The notes under the pieces were generated by a model. It did no database searches. It saw nothing but the letters and a program-made list of their open reading frames with translations, and was not told the DNA's origin. A stretch of 64,000 nt of DNA from Actinokineospora enzanensis DSM 44649 (GTDB lineage Bacteria; Actinomycetota; Actinomycetes; Mycobacteriales; Pseudonocardiaceae): assembly GCF_000374445.1 (NCBI RefSeq), contig NZ_KB894410.1, positions 62,001 through 126,000 of the forward strand. The letters run 5' to 3'. The translations under genes and the position numbers were made by a program. Below are positions 1 to 9,511 of this stretch, piece after piece. Each line of letters begins with the position of its first letter. Position 1 is the stretch's first letter.

Positions 1-1638
<1,638 letters not shown>

Positions 1639-1642
1639 TCAT

Positions 1643-1755
1643 CCTCCCTACGCCGGCATTACCCGGTCAGGTTCATCGGTCGGCGGCACCGGGTCCTCGG
1701 ATGGGACACCAGCCGCCCTCTCAGCCCGCCATGGCGCGAGCTCCCGCGGTGTGTT
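1643..1755 (-). ncRNA. TPP riboswitch (THI element) of thiC
   Basis: On the minus strand the leader shows the two conserved TPP aptamer blocks in order: GGGCTGAGAGGG near 1710-1722, then AACCTGACCGGGTAATGCC followed by GGCGTAGGGA around 1645-1675. The ribosome-binding site GGAGG (1643-1647) overlaps the 3' strand of the closing stem, so thiamine pyrophosphate binding would hide it. This suggests translational control. The 5' boundary is approximate. Confidence 0.95.
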
Positions 1756-1808
1756 CAGTTGTCTCGGCCGACCCTAGCCGGCCGGGCACGGACTGCCAAG
1801 TGAGCCAC

Positions 1809-1814
1809 TATGGT
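1809..1814 (+). promoter_or_regulatory. Leaderless -10 element of zinc-ribbon gene
   Basis: TATGGT lies six nucleotides before the ATG at 1821 and no ribosome-binding site is present. This TANNNT spacing is typical of leaderless actinobacterial transcripts and supports 1821 as the start. Confidence 0.6.
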
Positions 1815-1820
1815 TCCCCC

Positions 1821-2447
1821 ATGCCGCAGCCGTACCCGCCCGGAGCCCGGCTTCTGGCCAGACCGGAGACGGTCGAGCCGTGCCCCGCCTGCGCCGACCC
1901 GCTCGGCCGCGGCTACCCCACCTGCCTGACCTGCGCCGACCGCGTGGACGCCTACTGGCGCGCGGACTGGGACGCGCTGGTCGCCGAACAGCCCGGCGAG
2001 GCCGACGAGCGCGAGCTGGCGGCCACCGTGCTCGCGGGCGCGCCCGCGGACCACCCGTGGACCTGTGTCGACTGGGCCATGCGCCAGTCGAGTTGCCCGC
2101 TCTGCCGGGCCGAGCTCGGCGCGGGCCTGGCCTGCGTGCACTGCGCCAAGGCGGACGAGGCCCGCTGGGCCTGGGACCACGCGGCCATGCCCGGCTCGAT
2201 GACCGCCAACGAGCACATGCTCCGGCTCGCCGTGGCCGCGCTGCGCGCCACCACCCCCCACCGCGACAACGTGCTCACCTACTGGCGGCTGGTACTGCCG
2301 TTCCTGCTGGTCGGTGGTTTACCGACACCGGTGCAGGCCGGGCGGGTGCGGATCCACCTGCTCGCGGGCCGGGCGGACGAGCTGGCCGAGGCGGGCAGCC
2401 TGGCGGACATGGCCGACCTGGCCGACCTCCCCTGGCGCACGGCCTGA
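1821..2447 (+). CDS. Hypothetical protein with two zinc-ribbon-like Cys pairs
   Basis: A 208-residue protein I do not recognise. The N-terminal 120 residues carry four CxxC pairs (CPAC, CLTC, CPLC, CVHC) arranged as two zinc-ribbon-like units. The remainder is a hydrophobic, helical C-terminal part ending in a leucine- and aspartate-rich helix. An upstream in-frame ATG exists but reads through the thiC leader, so the ATG at 1821 with its close -10 element is preferred. It is divergent from thiC and convergent with the LysE gene. Metal binding is inferred from the cysteines only. Confidence 0.75.
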   Translation: MPQPYPPGARLLARPETVEPCPACADPLGRGYPTCLTCADRVDAYWRADWDALVAEQPGEADERELAATVLAGAPADHPWTCVDWAMRQSSCPLCRAELGAGLACVHCAKADEARWAWDHAAMPGSMTANEHMLRLAVAALRATTPHRDNVLTYWRLVLPFLLVGGLPTPVQAGRVRIHLLAGRADELAEAGSLADMADLADLPWRTA

Positions 2448-2459
2448 CGGTGGCGCCCG

Positions 2460-3062
2460 TCAGGACTCGATGGCCAGCTTGATGCCGAGACCGATCAGCA
2501 CCGCGCCGGAGAGCCGCTCGATCCGCGCGCGGACCTTCGCCTTGCGCAGCCAGCCCAGGACGTAGCCGAGCAGGGCGACGATCAGCAGGTACCAGACCGT
2601 GTCGACCAGCACCCACAGCCCGGCGAACGCGACCAGCACCCAGCGCGGCGCGCCCGGCTCGACGAACTGCGGGAGGAACGAGATCGCGAACACCGCCAGC
2701 TTGGGGTTCGCCAGGTTCACCAGCAGCCCGGCCCGGTAGCCGGAACCGCTGACCGGCACCTCCGGATCGGCCGACTTGTGCCTGCCGAACAGCGCCTTCC
2801 CGCCGACCCACAGCAGGTACAGCACACCCGCCACGCGCAAGGTCTGGTACGCGACCTCGGAGGCGAGCAACAACACCGACAGCCCGAGCGCGGCGGCGGC
2901 CGCCCAGAACGCGACCGCCGACTCCATGCCCGCGACCGTGGTCAACGCGCCGCGCCTACCGCCCCGGATGGACTGTCGGACCAGCATCGCCGTGCCCACG
3001 CCGGGGACCATGGCGAGCACGAGCGACGCCACGAGGAACGCGAGGAGGCCGGAACCGGTCAT
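2460..3062 (-). CDS. LysE/RhtB-family amino acid exporter
   Basis: Integral membrane protein of about 200 residues with the LysE/RhtB layout: a hydrophobic N-terminus leading into VPGVGTAMLVRQSIRGG (family PGP-type motif near residue 22), then about five more membrane segments. Family members export amino acids or homoserine-type compounds; the substrate cannot be read from sequence. The start was set at ATG 3062 because the family begins close to the first membrane helix. A GTG at 3089 would add nine residues. It lies 43 bp downstream of def and could be co-transcribed with it. Confidence 0.9.
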   Translation of the reverse strand: MTGSGLLAFLVASLVLAMVPGVGTAMLVRQSIRGGRRGALTTVAGMESAVAFWAAAAALGLSVLLLASEVAYQTLRVAGVLYLLWVGGKALFGRHKSADPEVPVSGSGYRAGLLVNLANPKLAVFAISFLPQFVEPGAPRWVLVAFAGLWVLVDTVWYLLIVALLGYVLGWLRKAKVRARIERLSGAVLIGLGIKLAIES

Positions 3063-3105
3063 GGCGTGGATGATGCGCCCGCCCGGCACCGACCCGCCAA
3101 CGGAT

Positions 3106-3675
3106 TTAGGCGAACGGGTCCTCGCTGTCCGCCGGGTCCCAGGACAGGCCAGGCCCGCCCCACCTGTTCGCCTTCAGCATCCGCTTCGCCTCCCGCTGGT
3201 GGCGGCCCACCAGCCGGTTCAGGTACAGCAGGCCGTCCAGGTGGTCGGTCTCGTGTTGCAGGCAGCGGGCGAAGTAACCGGTGCCCTCCACTTCGAGCGG
3301 CGCGCCGTCGGTGTCCTGACCGGTCACCTTCGCCCAGCTCGCCCGGCCGGTCGGGTAGGTCTCGCCGGGCACGGACAGGCAGCCCTCGAAGTCGTCGTCC
3401 GGGTCCGGCATGCCTTCCGGCCGCTCCGAGGTGGTCAGCACCGGGTTCACCACCACGCCCCGGTGCCGGGTGCCCTCGTCGTCCGGGCAGTCGTAGACGA
3501 AAACCCGCAGGTCCACCCCGATCTGGTTGGCCGCCAGCCCCACCCCGTTGGCCGCGGCCATGGTCTCGAACATGTCCTCGACCAGGGTCTTGAGATCGTC
3601 GTCGAACGACTCGACCGGCTTGGTCGGGTTGTGCAGGACGGGGTCGCCGACGATCCGGATCGGGTGCACTGTCAT
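3106..3675 (-). CDS. def: Peptide deformylase
   Basis: Removes the formyl group from nascent polypeptides; cytosolic metalloenzyme of 189 residues. All three signature motifs are intact: [10 protein letters not shown] (near residue 44), EGCLS (metal-binding Cys) and QHETDHLDG (two metal-binding His and the catalytic Glu). The C-terminal extension is longer than in E. coli, as in mycobacterial enzymes. A leaderless -10 element sits six nucleotides before the ATG. Its neighbour, a DUF3263 gene in divergent orientation, is the same as in M. tuberculosis (Rv0429c/Rv0430). Confidence 0.97.
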   Translation of the reverse strand: MTVHPIRIVGDPVLHNPTKPVESFDDDLKTLVEDMFETMAAANGVGLAANQIGVDLRVFVYDCPDDEGTRHRGVVVNPVLTTSERPEGMPDPDDDFEGCLSVPGETYPTGRASWAKVTGQDTDGAPLEVEGTGYFARCLQHETDHLDGLLYLNRLVGRHQREAKRMLKANRWGGPGLSWDPADSEDPFA

Positions 3676-3681
3676 GGGCCC

Positions 3682-3687
3682 AGCCTA
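3682..3687 (-). promoter_or_regulatory. Leaderless -10 element of def
   Basis: On the minus strand TAGGCT is followed by six nucleotides and then the def ATG at 3675. No Shine-Dalgarno sequence is seen. Confidence 0.6.
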
Positions 3688-3830
3688 GAGATCCGGCTCC
3701 CGGCCCGAGGTGGCGGACGCGCCGCGGGCGTGACGATCACTTCCCGGGGTGACGTGGTGTAATTGGCGCCGGGCACCGGCCACCGGCCCGCCCGCCCGAG
3801 CCCGGAGCCGACCCGTGAGGCGAGGAGCCA

Positions 3831-4157
3831 ATGGACGCCGCCGAGATGCCCGACCGGCCGGACCAGCCGCCCGCGCGGCCGGACCCCGGACGTGAAGTGG
3901 GCGGACTCAGCGAGCGCGAACGCGCCATCCTCGCTTTCGAGCGGCAGTGGTGGAAGTACGCGGGTGCGAAGGACCAGGCCATTCGCGAGCTGTTCGACCT
4001 GTCCAGCACCCGCTACTACCAGCTGCTCAACGACTTGATCGAGAAGACCGAGGCCCTGGAGGCCGACCCGATGCTGGTCAAACGCCTGCGCCGGATGCGC
4101 GAGACCCGACGTCGCGCCCGCTCCGCCCGCAGGCTGGGGATGCTGAGGCCGCGATGA
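3831..4157 (+). CDS. DUF3263 family protein
   Basis: A 108-residue protein with the DUF3263 core LSERERAILAFERQWWKYAG followed by a helix-turn-helix-like segment (AIRELFDLSSTRYYQLLNDL) and a basic C-terminus. Function is unknown; the fold resembles a small sigma-region-4 or HTH unit, so DNA binding is a reasonable inference. GAGGAG precedes the ATG. The stop overlaps the next ATG (ATGA), so it is translationally coupled to the LytR_C gene, exactly as Rv0430-Rv0431 in M. tuberculosis. Confidence 0.92.
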   Translation: MDAAEMPDRPDQPPARPDPGREVGGLSERERAILAFERQWWKYAGAKDQAIRELFDLSSTRYYQLLNDLIEKTEALEADPMLVKRLRRMRETRRRARSARRLGMLRPR

Positions 4158-4792
4158 CAACCGAACCCGGCGGATCCGCCCGCACCGCGCGTGTAGCGGG
4201 CCTGAGCCTGTTGGCCGTGGCCGCCGCGGCGGCCGTGATCGGCGTGATCACGCTCATCGACGGGGGTGGCGGGGACGACAACACCGCCGCGCCGCCGCCG
4301 GTGACCTCGGCGCCCGCCACGCATCCGACGACTTCGCCGCCGACGACCGGAGATCTCACGAGTTCGCCGCCGACGGCTACGACGACGTCCGGGCCGGGTG
4401 TGCCGACTACGACCTCGTTGCCGCCGGTGGTGACGAGCACTGTTGTGCCGAGCACTGTGGTGCCGTCGCCGGGGACCTCCGCGAGTGGGCAGGTGCGGGA
4501 GCCGTTGCGGATCTACAACAACAGCATGATCCAGGGGTTGGCGGCTCGGGCGGCGCAGGAGATCGGGGCCGAGGGGTGGCCGGTCGATGAGATCGGTGCT
4601 TATTCGAGTGGGAACATTCCTACCACGACGGTGTATTGGCAGGCCGGGACCGGGCAGGAGGCTGCTGCGCGGGAGTTGGCGCAGGAGTTCGGGTTTCGGG
4701 CTGAGGAGAGGTTTGACGGGATCAAGGGGGCGCGGCCTGGGTTGATCCTTATCGTGACCAATGATTATCGGGTCGATAAGGACAACAAGTAG
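4154..4792 (+). CDS. LytR_C-domain membrane protein, VirR-like
   Basis: A 212-residue single-pass protein: short cytoplasmic N-terminus, one membrane helix (residues about 13-34), a Pro/Thr/Ser-rich extracellular linker (about 40-115) and a C-terminal LytR_C domain (IYNNSMIQGLAARAA through TVYWQAGTGQEAA). Its position next to DUF3263 and def makes it the probable orthologue of mycobacterial Rv0431 (VirR), which affects envelope integrity and vesicle release. A similar role here is inference. Codon third positions shift from C to mostly G/T after about 4380, unlike the first half of the gene. Confidence 0.88.
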   Translation: MTTEPGGSARTARVAGLSLLAVAAAAAVIGVITLIDGGGGDDNTAAPPPVTSAPATHPTTSPPTTGDLTSSPPTATTTSGPGVPTTTSLPPVVTSTVVPSTVVPSPGTSASGQVREPLRIYNNSMIQGLAARAAQEIGAEGWPVDEIGAYSSGNIPTTTVYWQAGTGQEAAARELAQEFGFRAEERFDGIKGARPGLILIVTNDYRVDKDNK

Positions 4793-4872
4793 GTCGTTGG
4801 TCGGCTCGCCTTCGGTATTGCGCTGGGACGCGGGTTTCGTGGTGGGCTTGATCGGGTGGAATGACTTTATGC

Positions 4873-4917
4873 GCACCAGGTCGGTATGACTGGTGGTGTC
4901 GTCGACCGACCTGGTGC
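4873..4917. terminator. Bidirectional hairpin between convergent genes
   Basis: Thirteen-base perfect arms (GCACCAGGTCGGT / ACCGACCTGGTGC) around a 19-nt loop lie between the LytR_C gene and the AAA ATPase gene, which converge. A T-rich run follows on the plus strand. Confidence 0.7.
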
Positions 4918-4924
4918 TTGTGTC

Positions 4925-7171
4925 TTATCGGGACGATGCGTAGGCCGCCAGGGAAGCCAGCTGGGCGGGGTCCAGTGAGGGCCGGACGTTCTCGCGGGCC
5001 TTGGTCAGGTGGGCGGCGGTGACGACGGTGGCTTCCAGGGATTCGCGCATGGCGGTCAGTGCTGCTTCGCGGACCAGGGCAGCGCAGTCGGCGGCCGAGT
5101 AGCCGTCCAGTTCGGTGGCGTAGGTGTCGAGGTCGACGTCGTCGGCCAGTGGGGTGTTGCGGCTGGTGGCGCGGAGGATGGCGGCGCGGGCCTCGGCGTC
5201 GGGTGGTGGGACGTAGATGAGGCGTTCCAGCCGTCCGGGGCGGAGTAGCGCCGGGTCGACCAGTTCGGGGCGGTTGGTGGCGCCGACCACGACGACATCG
5301 CGGAGGGGTTCCACGCCGTCGAGCTCGGTGAGCAGGGCGGCGACCACGCGGTCGGACACGCCGGAGTCGGAGGATTGGCCTCGGCGGGGGGCCAGGGCGT
5401 CGACCTCGTCGAGGAATACCAGCGAGGGGGCGGCTTCGCGGGCCTTGCGGAACAGTTCGCGGACGGCGCGTTCGGATTCGCCGACCCACTTGTCCATCAG
5501 TTCGGCGCCCTTGACCGACAGCACGTTCAGTTGGCCTGTGCCCGCCAATGCCCGGACCAGGAAGGTCTTGCCGCCGCCCGGCGGACCGTACAGCAGCACG
5601 CCGCGCGGTGGGGCGACGCCGAGGCGGGCGAAGGAGTCGGGGTAGCGGAGGGGCCAGAGGACGGACTCGGTGAGGGCCTGTTTCGTCTCGACCATGTCGC
5701 CGACGTCGTCCAGCTGGATGTCGCCAGCGCGGACGGTGTCGGAGGTGCTCACCGAGGTGGGGCGGACGGTTTCCAGGGCGCCGAACATGTCTTCCGCGCC
5801 GATGCGCGGGTCGTCCGCCGTGCCGTGCCGGAGAGCGGCGCGGATGGCCGACTCGCGGCGGAGGGCGACCAGGTCCGCGGCCACGAAACCGGGGGTGCGT
5901 TCGGCCAGCGCGGCGTAGTCCACACCGGACTCGACCGGGAGGTCGCGGAACAGCACGCGCAGCAGGTCGGTGCGGGTCTTGGTGTCCGGCAACGGGAGGC
6001 GGAGCTCGCGGTCGACCAGGTCGACGCCGCGCAGGCGGGGGTCGACGGCCTCCGGGTGCGCGGTGGTGACGACCAGAGCGGCGTGCGGGATCTTGATCGC
6101 GGTGCGCAGGGCGTCCAGGACGACGGTGGACAGCGGGGGCGGGGAGGTCGCGGGCAGCAGGGCGTCGATGTCGTTGATCATCAGGATGGCCGGGGCGTCC
6201 GCCGTGCTGTGCGTGCGGACGGCCTCGATGGCGGCGCCGACCCGGGCGGCGGCGGCGTTCGGCTCCATGACCGCCACCGTGGGGCCCGCCAGCTCCACGA
6301 CGGTCGCGGTGGCGGAGTGGGCGACCGAGCGCACGACGCTGGCCTTGCCGACGCCTTCCGGGCCGGTGACCATGATGCCGAGGCGGGCGGCCGCGCCCAG
6401 GCGTTCCAGCAGGTCGGGGCGGGTGAAGGCGAGTTCGAACCACTCGCCGAGGGTGCGCACCTGGTCTTGTGCGCCGACCAGGTCGGCGGTCGGGATCGGC
6501 GACGGGGCCTCCTCCGCCACCGCGACCGGCATCTCGGTGACGGGGGCCGTCGTGGTCGAGACCACCGGTGCGCCGCCCACCGGCAGGGCGGCGCGTTCGC
6601 CGGTGCGCACGCCGTCGCGCCAGCCGACCACAGTGGACGGATGCACGGTGACCGCGCCCGCCGGTTCCACCGCGGTGACCGTGAGCAGCTCGTTGGTCCA
6701 GGTGGCGCCGATCGCCCTGGACAGCTTGCCGCGCACCGCGGGCACGTCGGCGCCCGGTGGCGGGGCCAGGTCCTGGGGCAGCAGGGACACCGCGTCGCCC
6801 AGCGTCAACACCTTGCCTACCAACGCCAGGCGCAGTGTCTCCGGCGGCAGCGACACCGAGGCCAGCCGGGAACCGGCGACCGTCACCGACCGCGCGGCCG
6901 TGACCGCCACCGGCGACACGACTACCTCCGCGCCCTCGACCACGCCGAGGTTGGACAGCGTCACGTCGTCCAGCAGCACGATCCCGGCTGCGGCCTCGGT
7001 CTCGCCAAGGGCGGCCAGCGCGGCGCTGATCCGGGCGCCCACCATGCGGACGGCGTCCCACTGCCGCAGCCCGAGCGCGTCGAACACCTCGGGGTGCAGC
7101 CGGACGACGCCGCGCCTGGTGTCCAGGGCGGACGGTGACAGTCTCGCGGTCAGCGTGATCTCGGTTCCCAC
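4925..7171 (-). CDS. CDC48-like tandem AAA ATPase
   Basis: A 748-residue cytosolic protein with an N-terminal double-psi-barrel-like region (about 1-180) and two AAA modules. The first is divergent (GPEGVGKASV near residue 270). The second is canonical (GPPGGGKTF, LVFLDEVDALAPRRG, GATNRPELVDPALLRPGRLE), so the second ring is likely to hydrolyse ATP and the first may be weakened. The mycobacterial counterpart is Rv0435c, next to pssA and psd as here. The substrate is unknown; protein unfolding or remodelling is expected from the family. GTG start with a leaderless -10 element. Confidence 0.93.
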   Translation of the reverse strand: MGTEITLTARLSPSALDTRRGVVRLHPEVFDALGLRQWDAVRMVGARISAALAALGETEAAAGIVLLDDVTLSNLGVVEGAEVVVSPVAVTAARSVTVAGSRLASVSLPPETLRLALVGKVLTLGDAVSLLPQDLAPPPGADVPAVRGKLSRAIGATWTNELLTVTAVEPAGAVTVHPSTVVGWRDGVRTGERAALPVGGAPVVSTTTAPVTEMPVAVAEEAPSPIPTADLVGAQDQVRTLGEWFELAFTRPDLLERLGAAARLGIMVTGPEGVGKASVVRSVAHSATATVVELAGPTVAVMEPNAAAARVGAAIEAVRTHSTADAPAILMINDIDALLPATSPPPLSTVVLDALRTAIKIPHAALVVTTAHPEAVDPRLRGVDLVDRELRLPLPDTKTRTDLLRVLFRDLPVESGVDYAALAERTPGFVAADLVALRRESAIRAALRHGTADDPRIGAEDMFGALETVRPTSVSTSDTVRAGDIQLDDVGDMVETKQALTESVLWPLRYPDSFARLGVAPPRGVLLYGPPGGGKTFLVRALAGTGQLNVLSVKGAELMDKWVGESERAVRELFRKAREAAPSLVFLDEVDALAPRRGQSSDSGVSDRVVAALLTELDGVEPLRDVVVVGATNRPELVDPALLRPGRLERLIYVPPPDAEARAAILRATSRNTPLADDVDLDTYATELDGYSAADCAALVREAALTAMRESLEATVVTAAHLTKARENVRPSLDPAQLASLAAYASSR
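6626..6638. repeat. Copy of iterated palindrome (one mismatch)
   Basis: GACCACAGTGGAC inside the AAA ATPase gene; one base from GTCCACAGTGGAC. On the coding strand it forces a rare ACT threonine codon. Confidence 0.5.
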
Positions 7172-7178
7172 GCCGACG

Positions 7179-7184
7179 AGACTA
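7179..7184 (-). promoter_or_regulatory. Leaderless -10 element of AAA ATPase gene
   Basis: TAGTCT lies seven nucleotides before the GTG at 7171 on the minus strand, separating this gene from the upstream psd-pssA pair. Confidence 0.6.
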
Positions 7185-7212
7185 ATGGCTCACCCGCCGA
7201 GGCCGCCCCAGG

Positions 7213-7221
7213 TTGTCCACA
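7213..7221 (+). other. DnaA-box-like nonamer
   Basis: TTGTCCACA matches the actinomycete DnaA box consensus and sits in the 77-bp gap between pssA and the AAA ATPase gene. No origin-like cluster is present. Confidence 0.3.
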
Positions 7222-7248
7222 GGCCCATACCGAAGCCGTTGACAAGCC

Positions 7249-8238
7249 TCAGCGGGACTTGGACTCCCCGGGTCGCTGGTGCTTGCGCAGCCCGGTCCGC
7301 CGCCAGTTGCGGCCGCGCGCACCGGCCGGTCGCGGGTCGGTGGGCAGGGCGATGTGGGTCGAGTCGCCGTTGCGCATCGGCCGCATGACCGCGCGCCGGG
7401 CCGCGCCCGCCACCCGGCGCAGCGGCGGCCGCAGCCCCAGCCGGACCTGCGAGCCGTGCGCCCGCCGGATCGCCCGGCGCTCGCGCGGCGGCACGTCCCA
7501 TGCCTCCGGGTGGTTGGCCAGCCAGTGCTTGCGGCGCACCGCGTACGGGATGTGCCCGAGGTAGAGGGCCAGCACGGCGGCCAGCGTGATCTGCGGGTAG
7601 GTGATCACCGCGGCGGCCAGCAGGCCCACACCGACCAGCAGCGGGGCGACCGCGCGCGGGGACACCCGGATGGACTTCACCGCCAGCGTGGGGATGCGGC
7701 TGATCAGCAGCGCGGCGACGCCGATGGTCCAGGCCATCACCGCGGGCCGGGACTGCCACCAGTGCCCGTGGTCGCCGAACTCGTTGGTCAGGATCAGCGG
7801 CAGCAGCGCCAGCAGGCCGCCTGCGGGCGCGGGCACGCCGACGAAGAACTCCTTGGCGTACGGCGGTTGCTCGGTGTCGTCGAGCAGCGTGTTGAACCGG
7901 GCCAGGCGCAGGATCATGCACACCACGAAGATCAGCGCCACCACCCAGCCGACCCGGTCGCCGCCGAACCGCCACAGGTAGAGCATCAGCGCGGGCGCCA
8001 CGCCGAACGAGATCGCGTCCGCCAGCGAGTCCAGCTCGGCGCCCATCTTGGTGGTGGCGTCGAGCATTCGGGCGATCCGCCCGTCGAGGCTGTCCAGCAC
8101 GGCCGCGATGGTGATCGCCGCGATGGCCGCGCTGTACTGCCGGTTGAGGATGAACTGCACCGCGGACAGGCCCGCGCACATGGCGAGCACGGTCAGTGCG
8201 TTGGGCAGCAGCCGGACGCCGGGCGAGGTCGGGGCCAT
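7249..8238 (-). CDS. pssA: CDP-diacylglycerol-serine O-phosphatidyltransferase
   Basis: Integral membrane enzyme that makes phosphatidylserine from CDP-diacylglycerol and serine. The 329-residue product carries the CDP-alcohol phosphotransferase signature DGRIARMLDATTKMGAELD (DGxxARx8GxxxDxxxD, continuing to a final D) near residue 52, and several membrane helices. It has a basic C-terminal tail of about 90 residues, longer than in many homologues. It starts 4 bp after psd and so is translated from the same message. The pair supplies phosphatidylethanolamine. Confidence 0.95.
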   Translation of the reverse strand: MAPTSPGVRLLPNALTVLAMCAGLSAVQFILNRQYSAAIAAITIAAVLDSLDGRIARMLDATTKMGAELDSLADAISFGVAPALMLYLWRFGGDRVGWVVALIFVVCMILRLARFNTLLDDTEQPPYAKEFFVGVPAPAGGLLALLPLILTNEFGDHGHWWQSRPAVMAWTIGVAALLISRIPTLAVKSIRVSPRAVAPLLVGVGLLAAAVITYPQITLAAVLALYLGHIPYAVRRKHWLANHPEAWDVPPRERRAIRRAHGSQVRLGLRPPLRRVAGAARRAVMRPMRNGDSTHIALPTDPRPAGARGRNWRRTGLRKHQRPGESKSR

Positions 8239-8242
8239 CGGC

Positions 8243-8959
8243 TCAGCCCGCCGCGGGCGTGTACTCGGCCAGCACGGTCTCGCCGCCGATGGTCCGCTGG
8301 CCGGGTTCGACCAGTACGCGGCTGCCCGTCGGCACGTAGAGGTCGACGCGGGAGCCGAACCGGATCAGGCCGTACGTGTCGCCCGCGAGGACCTTGTCCC
8401 CGTCCGCGACCTGGCACACGATCCGTCGCGCGATCAGGCCCGCGATCTGCACGACCGCCAGGTCGACGCCGTCGTCGGTGCGCAGGTGCAGGCTGTTGCG
8501 CTCGTTGACCTCGCTGGCCTCGTCCAGGTCGGCGGAGAGGAACTGCCCAGCCTTGTGCACCGCGCGCACCACCTCGCCGGTCGCGGGGGAGCGCTGGACG
8601 TGCACGTCGAAGACCGACAGGAACACGCTGACCCGCAGCATGGGCGCGTCGCCCAGGCTGAGTTCGGCGGGCGGGACGGCCTCGACCACGTGCGAGACGG
8701 TGCCGTCGGCGGGCGCCACGGCGATGCCCGGACGTCGGGGGGTGACCCGCTTCGGCTCGCGGAAGAACCACGCCAGCCAGGCGGTGACCACCGCGGCGGG
8801 GACGCCCGCGCGGCGGGACAGTCTGCGTACGGCCAGGGTGGCCACCGCGGCGCCGAGGATGAACGGGCGGCCGCCCGGGTGCACCGGCGGGATGATGCTC
8901 TTGGTCAACTCCACGGCGTGGCGCAGGGCACCGGACTTCTGGGGCGGATGAGCGGTCAT
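8243..8959 (-). CDS. psd: Phosphatidylserine decarboxylase
   Basis: A 238-residue pyruvoyl-dependent enzyme of the short actinobacterial form that converts phosphatidylserine to phosphatidylethanolamine. Visible features: an N-terminal membrane-associated segment, the FDVHVQRSP active-site region and the C-terminal RFGSRVDLYVP, whose Gly-Ser is the expected self-cleavage site producing the pyruvoyl group. The longer upstream reading frame is not conserved-looking, so ATG 8959 was chosen; GAGGAA lies about 11 nt upstream. It overlaps no gene and is followed after 4 bp by pssA. Confidence 0.94.
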   Translation of the reverse strand: MTAHPPQKSGALRHAVELTKSIIPPVHPGGRPFILGAAVATLAVRRLSRRAGVPAAVVTAWLAWFFREPKRVTPRRPGIAVAPADGTVSHVVEAVPPAELSLGDAPMLRVSVFLSVFDVHVQRSPATGEVVRAVHKAGQFLSADLDEASEVNERNSLHLRTDDGVDLAVVQIAGLIARRIVCQVADGDKVLAGDTYGLIRFGSRVDLYVPTGSRVLVEPGQRTIGGETVLAEYTPAAG

Positions 8960-9181
8960 CTGGTCGGGGGTTCCTCGCGAGTCGGCCGGATTTCCGCACA
9001 CGCTACGCCTATCGGCCGCGCCGCCGAGAAGGCAGCCGCGACCTGGAGGAACGCGGGGTACCCGATGCCGTGTGCGCTTCCCCCGACGAGGCGCACCGCG
9101 ACATCGGGATACCCCACGGTGGAGCCCGCCCAGTCTAACCGCGCCCCTCGGGTGGATCAATGATCAGCTGTGGGGAATTGA

Positions 9182-9463
9182 CTACCTTCGGTCGCGATCC
9201 GTTGGGCCGGTGCGGAGCAGGCGCAGCAAGGCCAGCAACAACACGGAACCGAGCGCGGCGACACCGAGGCTCGGGAAGTCGAACTCGAAGGTCATCTGCT
9301 TGCCGGTGGCCAGTCGGTAGATGAACCCGCCCAGCGCCGCGCCGACGACCCCGACCAGCACACTGACCAGGCAGCCCTGCCGCTGCCTGCCCCGACCGCC
9401 GACGACCAGGTTGGCCGCCCAGCCCGCGATCGCCCCGAACACGATCCACGCGAAGAAACCCAT
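9182..9463 (-). CDS. GlsB/YeaQ/YmgE-family small membrane protein
   Basis: A 93-residue protein with three predicted membrane helices (MGFFAWIVFGAIAGWAANLV at the N-terminus) and the glycine-rich pattern of the YeaQ/YmgE family, often called transglycosylase-associated or general-stress proteins. The biochemical role of the family is unknown. A leaderless -10 element precedes the ATG. It lies between moeA and psd on the same strand. Confidence 0.9.
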   Translation of the reverse strand: MGFFAWIVFGAIAGWAANLVVGGRGRQRQGCLVSVLVGVVGAALGGFIYRLATGKQMTFEFDFPSLGVAALGSVLLLALLRLLRTGPTDRDRR

Positions 9464-9469
9464 AAGCCC

Positions 9470-9475
9470 AGCGTA
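9470..9475 (-). promoter_or_regulatory. Leaderless -10 element of GlsB-like gene
   Basis: TACGCT lies six nucleotides before the ATG at 9463 on the minus strand, without a Shine-Dalgarno sequence. Confidence 0.6.
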
Positions 9476-9511
9476 CGGCTAGTGGGCCGATGTTTCGGGC
9501 GGACCGGGGTC